A stretch of DNA of 64,000 nt from Opitutaceae bacterium (GTDB lineage: Bacteria > Verrucomicrobiota > Verrucomicrobiia > Opitutales > Opitutaceae), in contig JAHCAZ010000019.1 in NCBI GenBank assembly GCA_019634615.1, positions 1 to 64,000 on the forward strand, given 5' to 3'. The notes beneath the pieces were generated by a model that was not told the origin of the DNA, did no database searches, and saw only the letters and a program-made list of their open reading frames with translations. Below are positions 50,407 to 60,063 of this stretch, piece by piece. The stretch's first letter is position 1. Each line of letters starts with the position of its first letter. Position numbers and translations under genes: made by a program.

Positions 50407-50691
50407 TCAACCCGCGACGAGGGCCTGGTACTCGGCGTGGCGCGCGACGAAGCGCGCCACGTAGGAGCATTGCGGGACGATCCGCCGGCCGGCGGTGCGC
50501 GCATCCTCGAGGGCGGCGCGGACCAGGAGCTCGGCGATCCCGCGGCCGCGCAGTTCGCCGGGGACAAACGTGTGGGTGAACGTCTGGCGGGTGCCGTCGA
50601 GCGTGTATTCGGCAACCGCGAGATGCCCGTCCACCGTGGCTTCATAGCGGCTGGCGGCGGGATTGTGGACGACGGTGACGGGTGTGGACAT
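50407..50691 (-). CDS. Small GNAT-like acetyltransferase (YjdJ/NATD1 type)
   Basis: A 94-residue minimal GNAT of the GCN5-related acetyltransferase-like family (NATD1/YidJ). ELRGRGIAELLVRAALEDAR is the acetyl-CoA loop, and the C-terminal IVPQCSYVARFVARHAEY is the family's hallmark block. Such short proteins may acetylate small molecules or only bind CoA. Last gene of a minus-strand set starting at 53302. Confidence 0.85.
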   Translation of the reverse strand: MSTPVTVVHNPAASRYEATVDGHLAVAEYTLDGTRQTFTHTFVPGELRGRGIAELLVRAALEDARTAGRRIVPQCSYVARFVARHAEYQALVAG

Positions 50692-50739
50692 GGCGACAAC
50701 GTGCGCACGGAGCGGCGGCCCGCAAGGTGCGCGACGATT

Positions 50740-51846
50740 TCAGGCGTCGAGCACGTTGAGCGGCAGGCTCGGCGGCAACGCGGCAGGGCGGGCGGCGGTG
50801 GACGTGAGGCGCACGTGGCGACCGAGGCGGGATGAGCGCTCGAAGGCGGCCATGATCTCGATCACGTGGTGGGCCAGCTCGCCGCTGCAGCGGTGCCGGC
50901 GGCGGCGCCGCCGGAGCGTGTAGGCAAGGTCGGCCACGCCGGTGCCGCGGAGGCGCTGGTCGGAATGGGTGAGCGGCATCTCCGCGAACTCGGCGTCCGC
51001 GGCGCGGCGCACCCGCACGGGGCCGGCGAACGTGTTGGGGTCGGGCACGATCATGGTGCCCTCGCTGCCGTAGATGACGATGCAGGGCTGGTTCGGGATC
51101 GGGTACGTGTCGAAGCTCATGATGAGCGTGGCGACCGCGCCGTTGGCGAACTCGGCCGTGCCCGAGTAGTGGGTGGGCACCTCGACCTTCACCTTCTTGC
51201 CCGCGAGCGGCTGGCTGGTGATGAGGCGGTGCGCGAAGGAGGCCTTGGTGATGGCGCTGACGCGGCGCACCGGGCCGAGCAGATTCACAAGCGCGGTGAC
51301 GTAGTACGGGCCCATGTCGAACATTGGGCCGCCGCCGTGCTGGTAGTAGAACTCGGGCGCGGGATGCCAGGACTCGTGGCCGCGGCAGAGCATGTAGGCG
51401 GTGGCGGCCAGCGGGCGGCCGATCGCGCCGTCATCCAGCAGCTGGCGCGCGGTCTGGATGCCGCCGCCGAGGAACGTGTCGGGCGCACTGCCGACCAGGA
51501 GCTTCCGCCGCCGCGCTATGGCCAGCACGCGACGGCTCTCGGCCACGTCGAGGGCGAATGGCTTCTCGGTGTAGGCGTGCTTGCCGGCGCGGAGGATGCG
51601 CTCGTTCAGCGGGGCGTGGGCCTGCGGAATCGTGAGGTTGATGACGATCTCGATGGCCGGGTCGGCCAGGAGTTCCTCCACGGTGAGCGCGCGCACGCCG
51701 TGCTTCTCGGCCTTGGCCCGGGCGCGGGTCGGGTCGAGGTCCGCGCAGGCGGAGAGTTGGAGGATGTCATAGCGCTTGCAGCCGGCGAAGTAGGCTTCGC
51801 TGATGTTGCCGCAACCGATGAGGCCGACATTGACTGGACGGTTCAT
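50740..51846 (-). CDS. Gfo/Idh/MocA family oxidoreductase (second copy)
   Basis: A 368-residue oxidoreductase. NVGLIGCGNISEAY is the NAD loop and YTEKPFA the EKP motif at about residue 93. The C-terminal domain is FDMGPYYVTALVNLLGPVRR-like, typical of sugar dehydrogenases. It is only distantly similar to the protein at 2651-3808. It is third in a minus-strand set behind an AsmA-like and a DsbA-like gene, whose relation to sugar metabolism is unclear. Confidence 0.88.
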   Translation of the reverse strand: MNRPVNVGLIGCGNISEAYFAGCKRYDILQLSACADLDPTRARAKAEKHGVRALTVEELLADPAIEIVINLTIPQAHAPLNERILRAGKHAYTEKPFALDVAESRRVLAIARRRKLLVGSAPDTFLGGGIQTARQLLDDGAIGRPLAATAYMLCRGHESWHPAPEFYYQHGGGPMFDMGPYYVTALVNLLGPVRRVSAITKASFAHRLITSQPLAGKKVKVEVPTHYSGTAEFANGAVATLIMSFDTYPIPNQPCIVIYGSEGTMIVPDPNTFAGPVRVRRAADAEFAEMPLTHSDQRLRGTGVADLAYTLRRRRRRHRCSGELAHHVIEIMAAFERSSRLGRHVRLTSTAARPAALPPSLPLNVLDA

Positions 51847-51888
51847 GGGGAGGAAGGAAGGCGGGGAAACGGGGGCGATCGCCGGCGG

Positions 51889-52548
51889 TCAGCGGCTGGG
51901 TGGCCGGCCGTGGTGCGCGGCGTGGGCTGCGTAGGCGGCCGTGTCGTGCAGCATGGCTTCGATCGTGGCGGCCAGGGGCTCGAGGCGCACGAGCCCGGAA
52001 AACACGGCCTTGTCGCCGATCACATCGGTCAGGACGAAGGCCGGGCGCTGGTTGACCTGGTGGGCGAGGAAGGCGGCGGTGCTGGCCGCGACGCGGGCGC
52101 GGACGGCCGCGGATGCGGCCGCGCGGCGCAGCTTTTTCGGGTCGAGGTTCCCGGCCTGGGCGGCCACCGTGACGGCGGTGCCGAGATCGCCGATCCGTTG
52201 GCCTTCCCGCAGGGCGGCCTCGGCGAGGGCGAGGCGGATGCGGTCATCCGTGACCCCGAGCTGGCGTCCGGCCTCGGCCACGTAGCCGGCGGCCTGGTAG
52301 TGCCCGCGGCGTTCCGCCTCGAACCAGCCCGAGTTGAGCATGTACGGCGTGTGCATGACCGTGCCGCCGCTGCGGCGGTAGAACCAGTCACACTGGGCGC
52401 GGGAGGCCGGGTAATCCTGCGGGCCCATCAGGGCGATCTGCCATTCGAATTCCGCCCGTCCGGCATAGCGCCGCTTGAGTTCGGACCAGACGGGTTCGGT
52501 GTAGTAGCACCAGGAGGAAAAGATCTCTAGGTAGTAGGTGACTTTCAT
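51889..52548 (-). CDS. DsbA-like thioredoxin-fold protein with a CxxT site
   Basis: A 219-residue DsbA/FrnE-like protein. The active-site pattern near the start is C14-Y-Y-T17 (FSSWCYYTEP): the usual second Cys of CxxC is Thr. A helical insert follows (about 45-150) and the fold closes with PAFVLTDVIGDKAVFSGL. No signal peptide, so it is cytoplasmic, as in 2-hydroxychromene-2-carboxylate isomerase-like relatives. A thiol-disulfide exchange role is unlikely; glutathione-linked or isomerase chemistry is possible. ATG 52548. Confidence 0.75.
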   Translation of the reverse strand: MKVTYYLEIFSSWCYYTEPVWSELKRRYAGRAEFEWQIALMGPQDYPASRAQCDWFYRRSGGTVMHTPYMLNSGWFEAERRGHYQAAGYVAEAGRQLGVTDDRIRLALAEAALREGQRIGDLGTAVTVAAQAGNLDPKKLRRAAASAAVRARVAASTAAFLAHQVNQRPAFVLTDVIGDKAVFSGLVRLEPLAATIEAMLHDTAAYAAHAAHHGRPPSR

Positions 52549-52558
52549 GGTCGGGTAA

Positions 52559-53302
52559 TCACTTGCCGAAGAGTTTCTTGATGCCCTCGCCGGTCTTCTT
52601 GGCGGCATCCTTGGCCGCTTCGGCGGCGGCGGCGCCGGTGGTGGAGCCGACTTTGCCGACAGCCTGGGTCGTGGCCGAGACGATGTCGGACAGCACGCTG
52701 CGCATGATGACGTCGGCCAGCTGGTCCGGCGTGATGCCGCCTTCTTTGACGCCGATGTCGTCGAGCGAAATGGGCGGCAGCGGCAGGGGGATGGCGCCGG
52801 CGCCGAGGCCCAGGCGGGCCGTGCCGTTGGTTAGGCGGAATTTCTTCACGACGAACTTGATGGGCTGGCCCGATTCCGTCTTGGGCTCCTCGCCGCCCTT
52901 GCCGGTGAACTCCTCGATGTTCTTCAGCAGGTCCTTGATGTTGCTGGAGACGAGCTTCGTCTCGTACAGGAACTCCGGCTGGTCGATGATGATCTCGTTG
53001 ATGACGATGTGGTCGCCCAGCACGGAGAACGGCTCGACGTCCACGTGGATCTTGCCGAGGTAGAACGCATCCGCGTCGCTCCAGCCCTTGGGGTTGGCCA
53101 CGGCCAGTCCGCTCAGCGATCCCGAGCCGGTCAGCGGCGAGATGTTCGCCCCCGCCAGCGCAACCTTAGTCTGCGTGAGCTTGGGGCCAAAGGTGTTGAC
53201 GCCGGCCTTGACGACCGAGCCGAGGAAGAACGTCAGGCCGAGGTAAACCACGAGCGCGATGCCGGCCACGATGCCGAGGGTGAGGGTGAGTTTCTTGTTC
53301 AT
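52559..53302 (-). CDS. AsmA-like membrane protein
   Basis: A 247-residue protein with one N-terminal membrane segment (LGIVAGIALVVYLGLTFFLGSVV) and a periplasmic part with AsmA/DUF748-type strands (VALAGANISPLTGSGSLSGLAVANPKGW, GKIHVDVEPFSVLGDHIVINEIIIDQPEF). The C terminus is Ala/Lys-rich (AAEAAKDAAKKTGEG). Larger AsmA proteins move lipids across the periplasm; this short form is of unknown role. First gene of its set; divergent from parE (145-bp gap). Confidence 0.8.
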   Translation of the reverse strand: MNKKLTLTLGIVAGIALVVYLGLTFFLGSVVKAGVNTFGPKLTQTKVALAGANISPLTGSGSLSGLAVANPKGWSDADAFYLGKIHVDVEPFSVLGDHIVINEIIIDQPEFLYETKLVSSNIKDLLKNIEEFTGKGGEEPKTESGQPIKFVVKKFRLTNGTARLGLGAGAIPLPLPPISLDDIGVKEGGITPDQLADVIMRSVLSDIVSATTQAVGKVGSTTGAAAAEAAKDAAKKTGEGIKKLFGK

Positions 53303-53447
53303 GGGTGGGTGGGGGCTGGCTTGAGCGTAAGCCGGGGCCGCGGGTCGGCAAGCGCGGTTAAAATTTCCGCTGCGCCCACGTCGGAATTTCGCTTGTCACC
53401 CGCCGTGGCGGCCAGACGCTCTGCGCCAACCCAATCGCTTTTCCGCA

Positions 53448-55289
53448 ATGGCCCAAGCCTACACCGAAGCCAGCATCAAGACCCTCAGCTCGCTCGAGCA
53501 CATCCGCCTCCGCCCCGGCATGTATATCGGGCGGCTGGGCAACGGCAGCCACGCCGAGGACGGCATCTACGTGCTGCTCAAGGAGACCATCGACAACTCC
53601 ATCGACGAGTTCACGATGGGGGCCGGCCGCAAGATCGAGGTTGAGCTCACCGACCGCACCGTGCGCGTGCGCGACTACGGTCGCGGCATCCCGCTCGGCA
53701 AGCTCGTGGACTGCGTGTCGATCATCAACACGGGTGCCAAATACGACTCCGAGACCTTCCAGAAGGCCGTCGGCCTCAACGGCGTCGGCCAGAAGGCGGT
53801 CAACGCCCTCTCCTTCAACTACCGCGCCCAGGCCATCCGCGAGGGCGAGACCAAGGTGGTCGACTTCGAGCGCGGCAAGCTGAAGTCCCAGTCACGGGTC
53901 ACCAAGACCACCGACCGCAACGGCACCCTGATCGAGTTCACGCCGGACGAGGCGCTTTTCGGCAAGGATTTCAAGTTCCGCACCGAGTTCATCGAGGACA
54001 TGCTGTGGAACTACGCCTTCCTCAACCGCGGCCTCACCCTCACGCTCAACGGCAAGCCCTTCCGCTCCGAGAACGGGCTCAAGGACCTGCTCACCAAGGA
54101 AATCTCGGGCGAGCCGCTCTATCCGATCATCCACCTCGAGGGCGAGGACATCGAGGTCGCGTTCACCCACGGCAACCACTACGGCGAGGAGTACTGGTCG
54201 TTCGTCAACGGCCAGCACACCACCATGGGCGGCACGCACCTGGCGGCGTTCCGCGAGGCGCTGGTCGAGACCGTGCGCAACCACTTCAAGAAGGACTACG
54301 AGGCGGCCGACATCCGGCAGTCCATCGACGCCGCCGTCGCCGTGCGCGTGCAGGAGCCGGTGTTCGAGTCGCAGACCAAGACCAAGCTCGGCTCCACCGA
54401 CATCGGCCCCAAGGGGCCGTCGATCCGTGAGTTCGTCGGCAAGTTCCTCCAGCAGTCCCTCGACACCTGGCTGCACAAGAACCGCGAGGCCGCCGAGACC
54501 ATCAAGCGCAAGATCGAGGAGAACGAGCACGAGCGGAAGGAGCTCGCCGGCATCCGCAACATCGCGCGCGAACGCGCCAAAAAGGCCTCCCTCCACAACC
54601 GCAAGCTCCGCGACTGCCGCCTGCACCTCGGCGACCGCAACGAGCGCGCCGAGGAGAGCACGCTCTTCATCGTCGAGGGCGACTCGGCCGCCGGTTCCCT
54701 CACCGCCACGCGCGACGTGCAGACGCAGGCCGTCTTCGCCCTCAAGGGCAAACCGCTGAACACCTACGGCCTCACCAAGAAGGTCATCTACGAGAACGAG
54801 GAGTTCCACCTCCTGCAGTCGGCCCTCAACATCGAGGAGGGCATGGATGGCCTGCGGTACAACCGGGTCGTGATCGCCACCGACGCCGACGTCGACGGCA
54901 TGCACATCCGCCTGCTGCTGATCTCGTTTTTCCTGCAGTTTTTCCCGGACCTCATCCGCAACGGGCACCTCTTCATCCTCGAGACGCCGCTCTTCCGCGT
55001 GCGCAACAAGAAGGAGACCCTCTACTGCTACTCCGAGGCGGAGAAGCAGGCGGCGATGACCAAGCTCGGCGCCAGCCACGAGATCACGCGATTCAAGGGC
55101 CTCGGCGAAATCTCCGCCGGCGAGTTCAAGGACTTCATCGGCGAGAACATCCGCCTCGAGCCCGTGAACCTGCACCACCTCGCCAGCTCCGACGAACTCC
55201 TCGCGTTCTTCATGGGCAAGAACACCCCGGAGCGGCAGGACTTCATCATCGACAACCTCCGTGTCGAGAAGGACCTGGTCGAGGCGTGA
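53448..55289 (+). CDS. parE: DNA topoisomerase IV subunit B / GyrB-type ATPase
   Basis: A 613-residue type II topoisomerase ATPase subunit. The GHKL ATP site is shown by [10 protein letters not shown] and DYGRGIP, with [14 protein letters not shown] as the glycine lid. The TOPRIM signature is EGDSAAGS near residue 410 and DADVDG near 480. The length is short of full GyrB (about 800) and suits ParE. The partner parC starts 41 bp after its stop. Together they decatenate daughter chromosomes. parE versus gyrB naming is by size and the adjacent ParC. Confidence 0.9.
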   Translation: MAQAYTEASIKTLSSLEHIRLRPGMYIGRLGNGSHAEDGIYVLLKETIDNSIDEFTMGAGRKIEVELTDRTVRVRDYGRGIPLGKLVDCVSIINTGAKYDSETFQKAVGLNGVGQKAVNALSFNYRAQAIREGETKVVDFERGKLKSQSRVTKTTDRNGTLIEFTPDEALFGKDFKFRTEFIEDMLWNYAFLNRGLTLTLNGKPFRSENGLKDLLTKEISGEPLYPIIHLEGEDIEVAFTHGNHYGEEYWSFVNGQHTTMGGTHLAAFREALVETVRNHFKKDYEAADIRQSIDAAVAVRVQEPVFESQTKTKLGSTDIGPKGPSIREFVGKFLQQSLDTWLHKNREAAETIKRKIEENEHERKELAGIRNIARERAKKASLHNRKLRDCRLHLGDRNERAEESTLFIVEGDSAAGSLTATRDVQTQAVFALKGKPLNTYGLTKKVIYENEEFHLLQSALNIEEGMDGLRYNRVVIATDADVDGMHIRLLLISFFLQFFPDLIRNGHLFILETPLFRVRNKKETLYCYSEAEKQAAMTKLGASHEITRFKGLGEISAGEFKDFIGENIRLEPVNLHHLASSDELLAFFMGKNTPERQDFIIDNLRVEKDLVEA

Positions 55290-55300
55290 GCCCGGTGCAG

Positions 55301-55325
55301 CGCAAAGACGCGAAGACGCAAAGGA
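55301..55325. repeat. Small GCAAAGACG-type repeat at the parE-parC junction
   Basis: CGCAAAGACG is followed directly by the variant CGAAGACGCAAAGG, giving a near-tandem repeat of 12 bp between parE stop (55289) and parC ATG (55331). It may be a dispersed element rather than a control site. Confidence 0.45.
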
Positions 55326-55330
55326 CGTTA

Positions 55331-57478
55331 ATGGCCAAGAAGAACAAAACCAAGGACAACGACCAACCCGAGCTCCCGCTCGACCCCACGCCGGCCGCCG
55401 CGGATGGCGGCGTCGCCCCTTCTACCCCGGTCGTAAATCGTAATTCTGAAATCGTAAATCCGGCTTCAACCGCCGAATCCGCGCCTCGGCGCAAGAAGGG
55501 CGAAAAGGTCCAGGACGAGCAGGCCCCGCTGGCCCAGCACTACCGCAACTGGTTCCTCGACTACGCCTCCTACGTCATCCTCGACCGCGCCGTCCCGCAC
55601 ATGGACGACGGCCTGAAGCCCGTGCAGCGCCGTGTTCTCCACACGCTGTGGGAGATGGACGACGGCCGCTTCCACAAGGTGGCCAACGCCGTCGGCGCCA
55701 CGATGAAGCTCCACCCGCACGGCGACGCCTCCATCGGCGCCGCCCTCGTGAGCATCGGCCAGCGCGGCTGGCTCATCGAGCCGCAGGGCAACTACGGTAA
55801 CCTGCTCACCGGCGACGAGGCGGCCGCACCCCGCTACATCGAGGCCCGCCTGACGCCCTTTGCCCGCGAGGTGCTCTTCAACCCGAGGACCACCACCTGG
55901 CAGATGAGCTACGACGGCCGGACGAAGGAGCCGGTCACGCTGCCGGCCAAGTTCCCAATCGTCCTGCTCGAGGGCGCCGACGGCATTGCGGTCGGCCTCT
56001 CCACCAAGATCCTGCCGCACAATTTCAACGACCTCTGCCGCGCCGCGGTGAATCACCTGCAAGGGAAGACCTTCCGCATTCTCCCGGACTTCCCGACGGG
56101 CGGCACGGCGGACTTCTCCGAGTACAACGACGGCGAGCGCGGCGGCAAGGTGAAGGTCCGCGCCAAGATCGAGGAGCGCTCCAAGTACCTGCTCGCCGTG
56201 ACCGAGCTGCCCTACGGCGTCACCACCGAGTCGCTCATCGAGTCGATCCTCGCCGCCAACGCCAAGGGCAAGATCAAGGTCCGGCACGTCGACGACAACA
56301 CGGCCGACAAGGTCGAGATCCTGATCCACCTTCCGCAGGGCAGCGAACCCGAGAAGGTCATCCAGCAGCTCTACGTCTTCACCAGCTGCCAGATCCAGCT
56401 CTCGCCGGCCGCCTGCGTGATCGTGCGCGACGAGAAGACGGGCGAGGACAAGCCGCAGTTCATGGGGGTGCGCGACATCCTCAAGGCCAGCGCCGAGGCG
56501 ACCAAGGCGCTGCTCAAGCGCGAGCTCGAGATCAAGCTCGGCGAGCTGGAGCAGCAGTGGCACTGGGATTCGCTCGAGCGCATCTTCATCGAGGAGCGCA
56601 TCTACCGGAACATCGAGAAGTCGAAGACCTGGGAGAGCGTCCTGCAGGAGATCCGCGCGGGCCTGAAGCCGTTCCTCAAGCAGCTCCGCCGGGAGGTGAC
56701 CGACGAGGATATCGTCCGCCTGACCGAGATCCGCATCAAGCGCATCTCGGCCTACAACCGCTTCCAGGCCGACGAGGCCATGAAGAAGATCGAGGAGGGC
56801 ATCAAGGAGACCAAGGCCAACCTCAAGAACCTCACGGCCTACGCCGTCGCGTGGTTCGAGATGCTGGCCGAGAAGTACGGCAAGGGCATCAAGCGGAAGA
56901 CCAGCTACGACGAGATCGAGCAGATCGACGCCTCAGCGGTCGTCTCGGCCAACCAGCGCCTCTACGTCAACCGCGAGGACGGATTCATCGGTCTCAACTG
57001 GCGCCAGCACGAGTTCGTCACCGAGTGCACCATCCTCGACAGCGTCCTCACCATCATGAAGGACGGCTCGCTCAAGGTGTCGAAGGTGGCCGACAAGACC
57101 TTCATGGGTCGCGAAATCCTGCACGTCGCGATCTGGCCGAAGGACGGCGACCAGAACTTCTACACGATGATCTACCAGGACGGGGCGACCGGGAAGGCGT
57201 TCGCGAAGAAGTTCCAGATCGGTGGCCTCTCGCGCGACAAGCTATACCCGCTGGTGAAGTCAGAGAACTCCAAGATCGTCTACCTCGAGGTCAGCGCGAA
57301 GGAGAAGGACATGCCCAAGTCCGTCCACGTGAGCCTCGACGGCCGCAGCGGCGCCCGCGTGCGCGAGATCGACTTCGACCTCACGCCTGTCCCCGTCAGC
57401 ACGCGCACCGCCAAGGGCCTCACGGTCACCAAGTGGGCGGTGAAGGAAGTGAAGCGCAACGACCTGGCGCTGGGCTGA
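55331..57478 (+). CDS. parC: DNA topoisomerase IV subunit A
   Basis: A 715-residue cleavage subunit. The breakage domain opens at YASYVILDRAVPHMDDGLKPVQRRVL; the active Tyr is in APRYIEARL, and GADGIAVGLSTKILPHNF is the standard GyrA/ParC block. The C-terminal beta-pinwheel (about 490-715) lacks a GyrA box, so ParC rather than GyrA. ATG 55331 is preferred over GTG 55286. An N-terminal Lys/Pro/Ala-rich extension (1-65) contains NRNSEIVNP, coded by a short repeat-like DNA segment (55431-55460, TCGTAAATC repeated). Confidence 0.9.
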   Translation: MAKKNKTKDNDQPELPLDPTPAAADGGVAPSTPVVNRNSEIVNPASTAESAPRRKKGEKVQDEQAPLAQHYRNWFLDYASYVILDRAVPHMDDGLKPVQRRVLHTLWEMDDGRFHKVANAVGATMKLHPHGDASIGAALVSIGQRGWLIEPQGNYGNLLTGDEAAAPRYIEARLTPFAREVLFNPRTTTWQMSYDGRTKEPVTLPAKFPIVLLEGADGIAVGLSTKILPHNFNDLCRAAVNHLQGKTFRILPDFPTGGTADFSEYNDGERGGKVKVRAKIEERSKYLLAVTELPYGVTTESLIESILAANAKGKIKVRHVDDNTADKVEILIHLPQGSEPEKVIQQLYVFTSCQIQLSPAACVIVRDEKTGEDKPQFMGVRDILKASAEATKALLKRELEIKLGELEQQWHWDSLERIFIEERIYRNIEKSKTWESVLQEIRAGLKPFLKQLRREVTDEDIVRLTEIRIKRISAYNRFQADEAMKKIEEGIKETKANLKNLTAYAVAWFEMLAEKYGKGIKRKTSYDEIEQIDASAVVSANQRLYVNREDGFIGLNWRQHEFVTECTILDSVLTIMKDGSLKVSKVADKTFMGREILHVAIWPKDGDQNFYTMIYQDGATGKAFAKKFQIGGLSRDKLYPLVKSENSKIVYLEVSAKEKDMPKSVHVSLDGRSGARVREIDFDLTPVPVSTRTAKGLTVTKWAVKEVKRNDLALG

Positions 57479-57502
57479 GCGCGGGTCGGACTGGTGCCGG
57501 GC

Positions 57503-58522
57503 TCACGACCGCGTCGCCCCCAGGCCGAGGCGCGCGAGGCGGTCGATCAGCTGCGGGTACGTGAGGCCGGTCGCCATGGCCGATTGCGCGAAGTCCTCGT
57601 CGGGCGAGAGCATGGGATTCGGGTTGGCCTCGATGAAGGTGACCTCGTGGTCGGGCGTCAGGCGCAGGTCGAGGCGGGCGTAGCCGTCGATTTCCAGCGC
57701 CCGGTGGATGGTGCGGGATGCCGCCTCGATGCGGCGGACCACGGCGGGAGCGAGGTCGGTCACGAAACCGCTCGCGACGCCCCGGCGCCGGCGGTAGGCG
57801 AGGTCCCACTTGGCCTGGTAGGTGGCGATCCGCGGTGCGCCGGGCGGCAGGTTGCCGAACACGAGTTCGCGGATCGGGCAGACCTGCGGGTGGCGGCGCC
57901 CGATCAGGCTCACGTAGAGCTCGCGGCCGTCGATGTATTCCTCAACGAGGATGTCGTCGCCGGTGCGCTCCTGCAGGTAACGCACGCGGGCCCGGTACTG
58001 GGCCGCCGTCTTGACGAAGGCCGCCCCGGAGATGCCGTACGACGCCTCCTCGCGGAGCGGTTTCACGATGAGGGGGAACGCGAGCGGCGGCGGAGCGAGG
58101 CGGCGCTGCGCACGCGGGACCGTGACGAAACGCGCGGTGCGGACGCCGTGGCTGGCGACGAGGCGCTTGGCGATCGCCTTGTTTTTGCAGAGGGCGAGGG
58201 CGGTGGGGCCGCAACCGGTGAAGGGCAGGGCGTGCATCGCGAGGTAGGCGGCGATGTGCTGGTCGAGGGCGCGGTCGTTCCGGAACTGGTCGGCGAGGTT
58301 GAAGATGACGTCCGGTTGGAACACCTGCAGTTTCCGGCGCAGCAGATCCATGTCATCGAAGAGGGCGAGGGTCGCGTGCGGGTGGCCGAGCTCGCGCAGC
58401 GCGGCGAGCACCGCGGCCTCGGTCTTCCAGTCGGGCGTCTGCAGCTCGGCGCTGAGGTCCTGGTCGAGCGACGTGGGTCGCACGGCGTCGAACAGGACGA
58501 GGATCTTGAGCTTCGGCTTCAT
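57503..58522 (-). CDS. D-alanine--D-alanine ligase-like ATP-grasp enzyme
   Basis: A 339-residue ATP-grasp protein. The N-terminal part has DVIFNLADQF; the ATP-grasp core shows KNKAIAKRLVASHGV, FPLIVKPLREEASYGI (ATP-binding loop), VEEYIDGRELYVSL and the metal-binding ending FIEANPNPML. This matches the Ddl family but also close peptide ligases, so D-Ala ligation is not sure. No mur genes are adjacent. Convergent with parC (24-bp gap). Confidence 0.8.
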   Translation of the reverse strand: MKPKLKILVLFDAVRPTSLDQDLSAELQTPDWKTEAAVLAALRELGHPHATLALFDDMDLLRRKLQVFQPDVIFNLADQFRNDRALDQHIAAYLAMHALPFTGCGPTALALCKNKAIAKRLVASHGVRTARFVTVPRAQRRLAPPPLAFPLIVKPLREEASYGISGAAFVKTAAQYRARVRYLQERTGDDILVEEYIDGRELYVSLIGRRHPQVCPIRELVFGNLPPGAPRIATYQAKWDLAYRRRRGVASGFVTDLAPAVVRRIEAASRTIHRALEIDGYARLDLRLTPDHEVTFIEANPNPMLSPDEDFAQSAMATGLTYPQLIDRLARLGLGATRS

Positions 58523-58672
58523 CGGTCGGCGGATTTATGGCGGCGGCCGGGTGCGGCGTCGAGCCGGCGGCGGCGGGAATCTTGGCGGTTGACGACGGCG
58601 GCGCGGCAACTATCCGTTGCCGCGATCCGCCGGGCGCCCTCGCCGGCGATCGACCCCAACCCCACCATCCCT

Positions 58673-59185
58673 GTGTCCGGCCCGACCACCAGTTTCTGCG
58701 TGCGCCCGCGTTTTCAGCAGACCGTGGCGCTCGCGCCCGACGTGGCGCGCCGGCGCATCCTCGACGCGCTGGCGACGCAGGCGGACGCGCTCGAGGTGAA
58801 GGTGTTCCCGGGCATGATCGGCCTGCACATCGCGGAGGCGCAGCGGCGCTACTGGTCGCCGCGCCTGATCCTGAGCTTCGAGCCGGCGCCGGCGGGGACG
58901 ACGCGGATCGAGGGGATCTACGGGCCCGAGATCGAGGTGTGGTCGGTGTTCCTGTACGGCTACCTGATCACGGGCATGATCGGCATGTTCAGCGGCATCC
59001 TCGGCTGCGCGCAGCTTTTCGTGAAGGCCGCGCCCTGGGGTCTCTGGGTGTGCGGGGCGATGGCGGCGGTCGCGGCGCTGCTCTACCTCAGCGCGCAGTT
59101 GGGGCAGAAGCTGGGGGCCTGGCAGACCTTCCAGCTGCATCAGGCGTACCAGGCCGCCCTCGCGGGCGGCCTGGCGCCGGAGTGA
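58673..59185 (+). CDS. Hypothetical membrane protein
   Basis: A 170-residue protein of unrecognised family with two membrane segments near residues 95-120 (LYGYLITGMIGMFSGILGCAQLF) and 122-143 (WGLWVCGAMAAVAALLYLSA). Its N-terminal part (about 10-85) has START-like strands (RLILSFEPAPAGTTRIEGIYGP) seen in SRPBCC-type folds. A GTG at 58673 (VSGPTTSF) is the most fitting start; it is preceded by a C-rich stretch. Convergent with the TonB gene (10-bp gap). Confidence 0.6.
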   Translation: MSGPTTSFCVRPRFQQTVALAPDVARRRILDALATQADALEVKVFPGMIGLHIAEAQRRYWSPRLILSFEPAPAGTTRIEGIYGPEIEVWSVFLYGYLITGMIGMFSGILGCAQLFVKAAPWGLWVCGAMAAVAALLYLSAQLGQKLGAWQTFQLHQAYQAALAGGLAPE

Positions 59186-59195
59186 TCGCGCCGCG

Positions 59196-59858
59196 TCAAT
59201 CGTTGATCCGGAACGTGAACAGCTGCTGCACGCGGCCGGCGTTCACGATGCGCCCGCCCTTGCGGCCGGGCCGGAAGGTCCACTTGGCGATGGCCTGAAG
59301 CGCGGCGGCCTCGAACTCCCGCTGGGTCGAGCGCACGACGGTCGGGTTGCGCACCTGGCCGTTCGTGTCGACGATGAACTCGACGACGACCTCGCCCTCG
59401 ACGCCGGCGCTGCGCAGCTCGAACGGGTACTGCGGCGGGATCTGCGCCCGCGGCGTCGGCTTCCGGTCCAGGAGCGTGTTGTCGATGATCTCCGGGCCGT
59501 GACGTGGGCCGGGGCCGGCGGGACCGGAGGGGATGGCGACCGTTGGCGGGCCGATCTGCTCGGTGATCTCAACCGGCTGCAGCGGCTGCGTGGGGATGTC
59601 GGGATCGACGTTCCCCGGCAGCTCGGGCGCGCGCGGGGGTGGCGGCGCGTCGATGTCGGGGCGCTTTTCCTGCTCGCCGTCCTCCTCGCTCGGCGGCGGC
59701 TTCTCCTCGTCCAGCACGATCACGACATGGGGCGGCAGCGGCGCCGGTGGATCATCCGGGGCCGGCGGGACGCGATCCGGGTAGAAGAACGAACTCGCGA
59801 AAACGCTCCCAAGGATGAGAGCGGACACCAGGGCACCGAGTACGATATCCTTACGCAT
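59196..59858 (-). CDS. TonB-family energy transducer
   Basis: A 220-residue protein with an N-terminal membrane anchor (VLGALVSALILGSVFASSFF), a long Pro/Glu-rich spacer (about 35-115: PPAPDDPPAPLPPH, PPPSEEDGEQEKRPDIDAPPPPR) that spans the periplasm, and a C-terminal TonB domain (about 140-220: PPQYPFELRSAGVEGEVVVEFIVDTNGQV...AIAKWTFRPG). ExbB/ExbD genes are not adjacent. TonB drives outer-membrane transport from proton motive force. Confidence 0.88.
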   Translation of the reverse strand: MRKDIVLGALVSALILGSVFASSFFYPDRVPPAPDDPPAPLPPHVVIVLDEEKPPPSEEDGEQEKRPDIDAPPPPRAPELPGNVDPDIPTQPLQPVEITEQIGPPTVAIPSGPAGPGPRHGPEIIDNTLLDRKPTPRAQIPPQYPFELRSAGVEGEVVVEFIVDTNGQVRNPTVVRSTQREFEAAALQAIAKWTFRPGRKGGRIVNAGRVQQLFTFRIND

Positions 59859-60063
59859 GGCGTTTTTGGGGTTGGGGGTTAAACCGACCAGGGGGATTTT
59901 CGAGTCGATAGGGGCTGTGGTCTCTGACTCGTGATTTTGACCGGGGTTGCGGGAAAGTGAATCCGGGGTTGCGCGACCGGCCGATTAGTTGGCCTCCTTA
60001 TGGCCGGGTCGGATTCCGCACAATGCGGTTTGAATTTTCGGCGTCGGTCCGCAGGATGCGCGC
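59859..60063. other. 205-bp divergent intergenic region
   Basis: No gene is supported. It holds two copies of CCGGGGTTGCG, around 59940 and 59965, and presumably the promoters of the two flanking divergent genes (TonB on minus, acid phosphatase on plus). No clear operator or riboswitch was recognised. Confidence 0.35.
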
